Assembly: GCA_964470035.1 (NCBI GenBank)
Contig: CAYYBR010000269.1
Coordinates: forward strand, 1-5,503
DNA from: JAJRXG01 sp964470035
Lineage (GTDB): Bacteria; Bacteroidota; Bacteroidia; Chitinophagales; Saprospiraceae
Direction: 5' to 3'
DNA: 5,503 nucleotides
Under the pieces are notes generated by a model that ran no database searches, was not told the DNA's origin, and was given only the letters and a program-made list of their open reading frames with translations. The first letter of the stretch is position 1. Each line of letters begins with the position of its first letter. The position numbers and the translations under genes are program-made. This document shows, piece after piece, positions 1 to 5,503 of the stretch.

Positions 1-945
1 ATAGAGGTGGTAGAATCCATCAATGTTGACTTAGGCTCTATGGTCATATGCGAAGGAGAGACATTTGACTTTAGTGGTCAGATGATAACCACAAGTGGAA
101 TTTTTAGCGATACTACACAGACTGCAGCAGGCTGTGATAGTATTACAACGATACAGGTCGATGTAACACCAGAGATGGTGATCACGACCTCACAGATTAT
201 TGGATCATGCGAAGGTGGGGCGAATGGTAGCTTCGTCATTGACGGGCTACCAGACGCCACGCCACCTTTTTCAGTTACAGGTTTACCTGGGGTGACAAGT
301 ATAACTTCACTTCCATTCACGGTGACCGGTCTTGAAGAAGGCATATACATCTTTGATCTTACAGATCAAAATGGATGTATCTCCACCGGAGAAGCAGAGA
401 TCACTAATGACAGAGAGTTTGCGCTCAATATAACATCAGTGACGATAGACCCTACAGGTATGTTTGAGCTCATGATCGACTATGATGGAGTGATCGTAAG
501 GATAGAGTGGGACGATGTAGAAGGACTTAGCTGTCTAGATTGCCCTAACCCTATGGTCGATATAGAAGAGACAACGACTTTTACTGTAAGAGTTTTTGAT
601 GAAGAGGGATGTGTCAGTGAAGATGAGATCACGATAGAAGTTAACGGCATAGGAAATATTTATTTTGCCAATGTCATTAGCCCTAACAGTGCACTTGGCA
701 ATCACAGATTTTTCCCACAAGCAGAAAATCCAGCAGGCATGATATATGACCTAGACATCTATGATAGATGGGGTAACCAAGTGTATGAGATGCGAGATGG
801 CCCTGTTAACGATCCAAACTTTGGCTGGAATGGAAGATATAGAGATAATCGAATTAACGCCGGTGTGTACGTATACTCCGCGAGAGTAACGAATGAACTT
901 GGCATATCTAAGACATATAAAGGAGATATCACGGTCATAGAGTAG
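1..945 (+). CDS. T9SS-secreted repeat protein, C-terminal part (5' truncated by window)
   Basis: The frame is open from base 1 to a TAG at 943-945, so this is the last 314 residues of a larger protein; the GTG at base 7 is internal, not a start. Counting from base 1, there are four modules. Residues ~16-54 are a Cys-rich repeat (CEGETFDF...GCDSITT) of the type found in tandem in large Bacteroidota adhesins. Residues ~60-135 are a SprB-like repeat (SCEGGANGSF, PPFSV, GIYIFDLTDQNGC). Residues ~140-214 are a PKD-like unit (LSCLDCPNP, TTTFTVRVFDEEGC). Residues ~219-314 are a CHU_C / gliding-motility-associated C-terminal domain (ISPN, LDIYDRWGNQVYE, GWNGRY, NAGVYVYSARV, YKGDITVIE). In this family that domain directs export by the type IX system and, for type B signals, surface attachment. 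The protein therefore probably acts outside the cell in adhesion or gliding; its ligand cannot be read from this part. The ISPN motif lacks the usual following DGxND, described under findings. Confidence 0.9.
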   Translation: MEVVESINVDLGSMVICEGETFDFSGQMITTSGIFSDTTQTAAGCDSITTIQVDVTPEMVITTSQIIGSCEGGANGSFVIDGLPDATPPFSVTGLPGVTSITSLPFTVTGLEEGIYIFDLTDQNGCISTGEAEITNDREFALNITSVTIDPTGMFELMIDYDGVIVRIEWDDVEGLSCLDCPNPMVDIEETTTFTVRVFDEEGCVSEDEITIEVNGIGNIYFANVISPNSALGNHRFFPQAENPAGMIYDLDIYDRWGNQVYEMRDGPVNDPNFGWNGRYRDNRINAGVYVYSARVTNELGISKTYKGDITVIE

Positions 946-959
946 GACTATCCTCCTTC

Positions 960-1051
960 CACTTACGTAAATGATTCAAGTAGTTTACTATCCATCTGTC
1001 AGGCTTTTTAAGACAAGGATAGTGCTTGCTTGAATCATTGTGCGTTAAGGG
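960..1051. repeat. Long imperfect palindrome / nested stem-loop
   Basis: AATGATTCAAG at 970-980 is the exact reverse complement of 1029-1039. The stem extends outward if single bases are bulged. With G1040 out, 965-969 pair with 1041-1045 (one G-T pair). With T1046 out, 962-964 pair with 1047-1049. With A961 out, CC 959-960 can face GG 1050-1051. Inside, ACTATCC (987-993) pairs with GGATAGT (1017-1023), and TGTC (997-1000) with GACA (1012-1015), around a loop containing CTTTTT. No T-run follows the outer stem on either strand, so it is not a standard intrinsic terminator. It could be a structured RNA end, an RNA-processing or rho-type 3' end, or a short interspersed palindromic repeat; the sequence alone does not decide. 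No target-site duplication is visible at its edges. Confidence 0.6.
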
Positions 1052-1071
1052 TGTAAGACACAAAGAACAAT

Positions 1072-1091
1072 TTGTCATCTTCACTTGTCAT
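1072..1091 (+). repeat. Direct repeat TTGTCAT x2 upstream of the deacetylase
   Basis: TTGTCAT occurs at 1072-1078 and again at 1085-1091, 13 bp apart start to start, ending 20 bp before the TTG start at 1112. This could be a protein-binding site or part of a promoter/leader, but two 7-mers in a short AT-rich spacer can also arise by chance. I see no good match to the Bacteroidota promoter pattern (TTTG, then TAnnTTTG about 20 bp later) in the 946-1111 gap. Confidence 0.25.
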
Positions 1092-1111
1092 AACAGAGTA
1101 ATCTGAATTCC

Positions 1112-2011
1112 TTGAAGATAGCTCACTCGCCCATATATAGATACCAACTGCCAGAAGGTCATCGGTTTCCGATGATCAAATATGAGTTGATCCCAGAGCA
1201 GTTAATACGAGAGGGTACTATCAAAGAATCAGATTTTTTTCACCCAGCTGCCCTTACGGACTTGGAAATTCTGAGTGTGCATACTAAAGAATATTTGACA
1301 GCCCTCAAAACATTGGATCTCGATCGAAAAGCAGCACGAGCTATAGGATTTCCATTAAGAGCAGATCTGATCACCAGAGGCAGGTATATAGCCAAAGCCA
1401 CCTATGATTGTGCCAAATATGCAATGCTCGATGGAGTATCGCTCAATACAGCAGGAGGTACACATCACGCCTTTGCAGATAAAGGAGAAGGATTCTGTGT
1501 GTTTAATGATATTGCTATAGCTTCAAGAATGCTACTCGACAGAGGAGAAGTGAAAAAAATCCTAGTCATAGACTTAGATGTACATCAGGGTAATGGTACA
1601 GCGCATATCTTCAGAGAAGAAGAGCGAGTATTTACCTTGAGTGTCCATGGAGCTAATAATTACCCTCTTAGAAAGCAAGTGTCAGATCTTGACATAGGTC
1701 TGCCGGATAAAGCGGATGACGATCTTTATCTTTCTACTATCCGTGATATCCTGCCGAAGTTAATCGATGAGGTGGAGCCAGATCTAGTATTCTATCTCGC
1801 CGGAGTAGATATACTAGCAACTGATAAGCTTGGTAGACTTTCTGTTAGTAGACAAGGATGTAAGGATAGAGATCACTATGTATTAGGCTTATGTAGAAAG
1901 CATCAAATCCCAGTATCCATCGTCATGGGTGGTGGATACAGTCACCAGATAAGAGACATCATAGAGGCACATGCTAATACTTTTCGTGTGGCACAAGAGA
2001 TGTACTTTTGA
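1112..2011 (+). CDS. Histone deacetylase / acetylpolyamine amidohydrolase family protein
   Basis: A complete 299-residue zinc hydrolase of the arginase-deacetylase fold, predicted to remove acetyl or related acyl groups from amines such as acetyl-lysine or acetylated polyamines. No signal peptide is seen, so it should be cytoplasmic. The family motifs are intact: GGTHHAF with the charge-relay H118 and H119; DLDVHQGNGT with zinc ligands D156 and H158; LSVHG (176-180); AGVD with the third zinc ligand D233, then D238-LGRL; and MGGGY with catalytic Y276. The N-terminus (MKIAHSPIYRYQLPEGHRF) starts where family members start. The start codon is TTG: an in-frame TAA lies at 1091-1093 and there is no ATG or GTG between them. 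No Shine-Dalgarno sequence is visible. The gene lies 15 bp before priA in the same direction, suggesting co-transcription. The fold and catalytic chemistry are well supported; the substrate is not determinable, since bacterial relatives include polyamine, acetoin-type and unassigned deacetylases. Confidence 0.93.
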   Translation: MKIAHSPIYRYQLPEGHRFPMIKYELIPEQLIREGTIKESDFFHPAALTDLEILSVHTKEYLTALKTLDLDRKAARAIGFPLRADLITRGRYIAKATYDCAKYAMLDGVSLNTAGGTHHAFADKGEGFCVFNDIAIASRMLLDRGEVKKILVIDLDVHQGNGTAHIFREEERVFTLSVHGANNYPLRKQVSDLDIGLPDKADDDLYLSTIRDILPKLIDEVEPDLVFYLAGVDILATDKLGRLSVSRQGCKDRDHYVLGLCRKHQIPVSIVMGGGYSHQIRDIIEAHANTFRVAQEMYF

Positions 2012-2029
2012 TGTTTTAAGAAAACATTG
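2009..2029 (+). promoter_or_regulatory. Deacetylase-priA translational junction with two-codon ORF
   Basis: The deacetylase stop TGA (2009-2011) overlaps an ATG (2011-2013) as TGATG. That ATG opens a two-codon ORF, ATG TTT TAA (2011-2019), which ends 7 bases before the TTG start of priA (2027). The deacetylase TGA is itself in the priA frame, so the TTG is the only usual start codon before codon 34 of priA. The arrangement fits termination-reinitiation coupling, but that role is inference; only the layout is seen. Confidence 0.35.
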
Positions 2030-4474
2030 GATACAAGCACCCAGCCACTTTTCGTAGAAGTATTACTTCCCTTAGCCATACCTCAGACATACACGTATGC
2101 TGTGCCTGTAGATCTTGTCGATAAGATGAAGTACGGTGTTCGTGTAGAAGTGCCTTTGAGAAGGAAGTTGTATTCGGGTCTCGTCTTAGGGCAACACCAT
2201 AACCGGCCAATCAGTAAACTGAAGCATGTCATCTCAGTGCTAGATGAACTGCCGATCATCACCACCCATCAAATCGAGTTCTGGCGATGGATGGCAACGT
2301 ATTACTCTGCTCATCTTGGAGAGGTGATGTCTGTAGCTCTTCCATCTGGTCTCAAGTTGTCTAGTGAGACAAAGTATGTATATAATGTGGCCATCAATCT
2401 CGATGAACTGCCACTTACTGATGATGAGTATCTCATCGCCGAGGCACTATCGATCCAACATGAGTTAACCACCGATCTGATAAGAGATATCCTTGATAAG
2501 AAGACGGTTTACCCAGTCATCAAGAGACTGATGGAGTATCGGGTGTTGTATATCAAGGAAGAGCTACAGTATCGGTACAAACCCAAGACGGAAGATTATG
2601 TCCAACTCAAAGCTCCATACGATAGTCAGCTAGAAGTGGCCATGGATATGGCATCACGCTCGGAAAAACAGCAGCGAGCTTTGCTGACTATTATGTCGCT
2701 GGCCAATAAGCAAGAGTGGATCAGAAAAAAAGAAATCTATGAGAAAGCTGATGTCGACGCTGCTGTTATCGCTGCACTCAAGAAAAAAGAGATCATAACA
2801 GTCGAAGCACATGAAGTAAGTAGATTATCTGGCAGCAAAGGCGAGAGGCATGTCTTGACTGAGCTTAGCAAAGCGCAGAGCGCTGCGCATCGTCAGATCA
2901 AACAACACTTTGATGATAATCGAGTGGTCCTGCTCCATGGTGTTACAGGAAGTGGTAAGACTAGGATATACATTGAGTTGATTAACAAGGTGTTAGGGGC
3001 AGGGGGGCAAGTGTTGCTTTTGCTGCCTGAGATAGCACTGACTACTCAGATAGTCGCCCGTTTGGAGGATCAGGTTGCTGGAGAATTGCTTGTTTTTCAC
3101 AGTAAGATTAATGACCAGAAAAGAGTAGAAATCTGGAAGGCAGCCTTATCTGATAGCCATCTTTTCGTGGGAGCAAGATCATCACTCTTCCTTCCTTTTA
3201 CTGATCTACAGTTGATCATCATCGATGAGGAGCATGATCCATCTTTCAAGCAAGATTCTCCAAGTCCTAGATATAATGGTAGAGATAGTGCTATCATGCT
3301 TGGTCATCTTACAGGGGCCAATGTCCTTCTTGGTTCTGCGACACCTTCTTTAGAATCACGATACAACGGGACACAGGGTAAATATGGGTATGTACATCTC
3401 GCCGAAAGGTATGGTGCCAGTGTATTGCCCGAGGTAGAGGTAGTTTCTCTTAAAGAATGTTACAAGAAAGGACTCATGAGAGATAACTTTTCTGTTCCAT
3501 TGATAGACGCCATCCGAGAGACGGTAGCAGTAGGGGAGCAAGTCATCCTGTTTCAAAATCGGAGAGGCTATGCACCCGTGCAGCGCTGTGACTTCTGCGA
3601 GTGGAAAGCTGAGTGTCCTAACTGTGATGTCTCGCTTACTTATCATCAGTCTATCGGTGATATGAAATGTCACTACTGTGGATATCGACAGAAAAAGCAG
3701 GATAAGTGCCCTGACTGCGGTAATGAGGATATGCATCTGCTAGGAGCAGGCACTGAGCGGATAGAAGAAATCCTTGCAACTCATCTGCCGGAGGTTAGAG
3801 TGGCTAGATTTGATTATGACACCACTCGTAGTAAGGCACGTCAAGATCAGATCCTTACTGATTTTCGTATGAGAAATCTTGATCTCATTGTTGGTACTCA
3901 GATGATCACTAAGGGATTTGATTTTGACCACATCTCTTTAGTAGGCATCATCAATGCTGATAGCCTGCTTTCTTATCCTGATTTTCGCGCAGCCGAACGA
4001 AGTTTTCAGATGTTAGTTCAAGTAGCGGGTAGGGCAGGTCGAAGATCCACTCCAGGCAGGGTCATCATACAAGCATTTGATACGGATCATCCTGTTATCA
4101 AGGATGTACTAACCTATGATTATGACACATTTTTTAATCGAGAGATAACGGAGCGCCAAGAGAGCGTATTTCCACCTTTTTATAGTCTAGTCGCAGTTTG
4201 GTTGCGACATAAAGATTTTAAAAAGACGAAGGCTGCAGCGGAGAAGTTGACGGATATGCTGAAAGGTAAGTTGGGTCGCAGAGTCCAAGGGCCTGTTGAT
4301 CCGCCTCTCTTACGAGTCAGAGGATCCTACCAACAAGTGATCTATGTTAGAATCGAAAAAGATGGCAAGACTCCACATCGCGTTAAGACGTTGATTGCTA
4401 AAGCTCGATCCGTATTACGAAAAGATAAAGAGGTTAGGCAAGTCAGGATTACGGTAGATGTCGATCCATATTAG
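2027..4474 (+). CDS. priA: Primosomal protein N', replication-restart DNA helicase PriA
   Basis: A complete 815-residue superfamily 2 helicase that recognises stalled or collapsed replication forks, unwinds the lagging-strand arm and starts reloading of the replicative helicase; cytoplasmic. The N-terminal 3'-DNA-binding domain starts at FVEVLLPLAIPQTYTYAVP (residues 9-27), and a winged-helix-like region follows to about 270. Helicase motifs: Walker A GVTGSGKT (305-312), LLPEIALT (332-339), GARSSLFLPF (382-391), DEEH (400-403), GSATPSLE (436-443), GTQMITKGFDF (623-633) and QVAGRAGR (665-672). All eight zinc cysteines are present: C521, C524, C530, C533, C548, C551, C561 and C564. The PPF motif (716-718) and C-terminal domain follow. 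E. coli PriA is 732 residues; the extra length is usual for this phylum. The start is TTG, forced by the in-frame TGA at 2009-2011; the next ATG (codon 34) would remove conserved sequence. The TAG stop overlaps the waaA stop on the other strand. Confidence 0.97.
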   Translation: MDTSTQPLFVEVLLPLAIPQTYTYAVPVDLVDKMKYGVRVEVPLRRKLYSGLVLGQHHNRPISKLKHVISVLDELPIITTHQIEFWRWMATYYSAHLGEVMSVALPSGLKLSSETKYVYNVAINLDELPLTDDEYLIAEALSIQHELTTDLIRDILDKKTVYPVIKRLMEYRVLYIKEELQYRYKPKTEDYVQLKAPYDSQLEVAMDMASRSEKQQRALLTIMSLANKQEWIRKKEIYEKADVDAAVIAALKKKEIITVEAHEVSRLSGSKGERHVLTELSKAQSAAHRQIKQHFDDNRVVLLHGVTGSGKTRIYIELINKVLGAGGQVLLLLPEIALTTQIVARLEDQVAGELLVFHSKINDQKRVEIWKAALSDSHLFVGARSSLFLPFTDLQLIIIDEEHDPSFKQDSPSPRYNGRDSAIMLGHLTGANVLLGSATPSLESRYNGTQGKYGYVHLAERYGASVLPEVEVVSLKECYKKGLMRDNFSVPLIDAIRETVAVGEQVILFQNRRGYAPVQRCDFCEWKAECPNCDVSLTYHQSIGDMKCHYCGYRQKKQDKCPDCGNEDMHLLGAGTERIEEILATHLPEVRVARFDYDTTRSKARQDQILTDFRMRNLDLIVGTQMITKGFDFDHISLVGIINADSLLSYPDFRAAERSFQMLVQVAGRAGRRSTPGRVIIQAFDTDHPVIKDVLTYDYDTFFNREITERQESVFPPFYSLVAVWLRHKDFKKTKAAAEKLTDMLKGKLGRRVQGPVDPPLLRVRGSYQQVIYVRIEKDGKTPHRVKTLIAKARSVLRKDKEVRQVRITVDVDPY
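4471..4474. other. 4-bp tail-to-tail overlap of priA and waaA stop codons
   Basis: The bases TTAG hold both stops: TAG at 4472-4474 for priA on the plus strand, and TAA, read from 4473 to 4471, for waaA on the minus strand. No intergenic DNA exists between the convergent genes, so any terminator for either must lie inside the other's coding sequence. I did not see an obvious GC-rich hairpin with a T-run within about 60 bases on either side. Confidence 0.9.
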
Positions 4475-5503
4475 TAGAGAGATTTCATGTCTTCAAACAT
4501 GACTTGTACCTGGTTGCCATAGGACTTGATCCATCCTAGGTTGGGCTTAAAGACAGATTGGAGGATACCTTGACTAGACATCTCTTTTATCTTACTCACT
4601 ATATGACTTGGATGATGGACTACTTTGACTGCCCCTTCTTCGATACATCGAGAAGCATATGAATCTCCCTCATGCTTTGGTCCGATGATGACTCTGCAGT
4701 TAGCTAGTAGGGGTTCGGCTATGTTATGTATCCCTTCATCAAATCCACCTCCTACATAGGCAAGTGTGTGCTGTGGAAACAAGTCAAGTAGTAAGCCCAT
4801 CTGAGAGATGACCTTTATCTGCTGTGCTGCCTGAGGATAGAGCCTATGTATTTCTTTACTGATATAAGAAGCTCTTTCTACATCATGCGGTACTATGGAG
4901 ATCTCCAGATCTGAAGAGATGAGGTCAGCAAGCTTTTCGATGATGTGATTTTCTTCAGACGCTTCTATGCTTGCAAAGATGATTTGATTGGATTTTTGAT
5001 TTACGGACTCACCTATCTTGTCATAATGATCAAGTATCATTTTGATGCGAGGATCACCACCTAGATGGACCTTTGCTGATGGGGCAAGAGAGGACAGGAA
5101 CTCATGAGACATCTGATCTGAACAATAGATGGTCCGAGCATTTTTGTAAAGATGACTAAGTGACTGATAGTAGAGCTTGCGGCGTGCCTCATGTTTTATT
5201 TTGGCATTTACGAAAGTGAAGGGGATATGGCGATCTGTCATCTCGGTTAAGAATCCCGGCCACAGCGCAAATGTGCTTATGACGACATGTTTGATATCCC
5301 GCGAAGTGAAAAAATCACGATTGGCACCTGATAGGTCGTATGGGCTATAGCTGATGTGATCTGCTTTATGGTCCATTTGCGGAAGCGATAAAAAGCCGGA
5401 AGGAGAGAAAAAAGTAACTTCGATAAGTAGATGTGGAAGCTGATCTTTGTGCAGATCGATAATCGGTTTGATGGCCTGATACTCTCCTAAAGAAGGACAA
5501 AAG
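4471..5503 (-). CDS. waaA: 3-deoxy-D-manno-octulosonic acid (Kdo) transferase, N-terminus beyond window
   Basis: Kdo transferase (also called kdtA) moves Kdo from CMP-Kdo to lipid A precursor in LPS synthesis, as a GT-B glycosyltransferase bound to the inner membrane. The frame runs unbroken from the window edge (first full codon 5500-5502) to TAA at 4471-4473, giving 343 residues. Family members are about 410-425, so roughly 60-80 residues including the membrane anchor are missing on the right. The ATG at 5374-5376 is internal, because conserved sequence lies upstream. Counting from 5502: CPSLGEY with the likely catalytic base E7, TFFSPSGF (32-39), LWPG (80-83), GGDPR (148-152), VPHDVERA (204-211), YVGGGFDEGIHNIAEP (249-264) and IIGPKHEGDS (272-281). 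The last two blocks are typical of Bacteroidota WaaA in the CMP-Kdo-binding domain. It is divergent around LWPG, where homologues usually have an acidic residue. It runs convergently with priA. Confidence 0.92.
   Translation of the reverse strand, partial: FCPSLGEYQAIKPIIDLHKDQLPHLLIEVTFFSPSGFLSLPQMDHKADHISYSPYDLSGANRDFFTSRDIKHVVISTFALWPGFLTEMTDRHIPFTFVNAKIKHEARRKLYYQSLSHLYKNARTIYCSDQMSHEFLSSLAPSAKVHLGGDPRIKMILDHYDKIGESVNQKSNQIIFASIEASEENHIIEKLADLISSDLEISIVPHDVERASYISKEIHRLYPQAAQQIKVISQMGLLLDLFPQHTLAYVGGGFDEGIHNIAEPLLANCRVIIGPKHEGDSYASRCIEEGAVKVVHHPSHIVSKIKEMSSQGILQSVFKPNLGWIKSYGNQVQVMFEDMKSLY

Noticed and set aside
78..350. 90-codon open frame on the minus strand.
   Set aside because: It is antisense to the repeat region of the T9SS protein, whose coding frame is clearly supported by domain motifs.
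944..954. Short hairpin AGGA-CTA-TCCT directly after the T9SS gene as its terminator.
   Set aside because: It has only four pairs and no T-run follows; it is too weak to call.
971..1033. Small ORF of 20 codons (ATG at 971, TGA at 1031-1033) inside the palindrome, mirrored by a 16-codon ORF on the minus strand.
   Set aside because: Both begin ATG ATT CAA only because the arms are complementary. There is no ribosome-binding signal and no recognisable peptide feature.
960..1051. Palindrome as an integron attC recombination site (bulged bases, GTTAAGG at the right end).
   Set aside because: The right end ends in G rather than the pyrimidine of GTTRRRY, and the left end has no RYYYAAC box. The neighbours are long housekeeping-type genes rather than cassettes, and no integrase is in view.
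3356..3736. 126-codon open frame on the minus strand.
   Set aside because: It lies wholly inside priA, antisense to the helicase and zinc-binding region, and its translation resembles no family I know.
4471..5376. waaA starting at the ATG at 5374-5376 as a complete 301-residue gene.
   Set aside because: The frame stays open to the window edge, and the upstream codons encode conserved WaaA motifs (SLGE, TFFSPSGF), so the gene is cut by the window instead.
1..5503. A novel multi-gene defence, mobile or biosynthetic system.
   Set aside because: All four genes belong to known families with separate cellular roles. There is no integrase, transposase, nuclease, toxin-antitoxin pair or repeat array in the window.

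Overview
The window looks like ordinary chromosomal DNA from a member of the Bacteroidota, probably a saprospiria-like or related marine/environmental lineage. The first gene ends in a gliding-motility-type (CHU_C / type B) C-terminal domain, a hallmark of the type IX secretion system (T9SS) of this phylum. It is preceded by the Cys-rich 'CDSI', SprB-type and 'LSCxDCPNP' repeats common in its large secreted adhesins. The PriA and Kdo-transferase genes also read like Bacteroidota versions. No gene start has a convincing Shine-Dalgarno sequence, which is also typical. The lineage below phylum is inference.

Layout: (1) 1-945, plus strand: the C-terminal 314 residues of a large T9SS-secreted repeat protein whose start lies upstream of the window. 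(2) 946-1111: a 166-bp gap dominated by a long imperfect palindrome (about 960-1051) that can fold into a nested stem-loop but has no U-tract like a standard terminator. (3) 1112-2011, plus: a complete histone-deacetylase-fold amidohydrolase with all zinc and catalytic residues, starting at TTG. (4) 2027-4474, plus: complete priA (replication-restart helicase), also starting at TTG, 15 bp downstream and in the same frame as the deacetylase. (5) 4471-5503, minus: waaA (kdtA, Kdo transferase), overlapping the end of priA tail-to-tail by 4 bp and missing its N-terminal ~60-70 residues beyond the right edge.

The genes do not form one pathway. They are a surface/secreted adhesin, a small-molecule or protein deacylase probably co-transcribed with the replication-restart helicase, and an oppositely oriented LPS inner-core enzyme. 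I found no mobile element, CRISPR array, tRNA/rRNA or defence-system signature, and I do not think the window holds an undescribed multi-gene system. The items most worth a second look are the palindrome at 960-1051, the unusual deacetylase-to-priA junction (single TGA, same frame, overlapping two-codon ORF, TTG start), the 4-bp convergent overlap, and the altered motifs in the WaaA and CHU_C domains.
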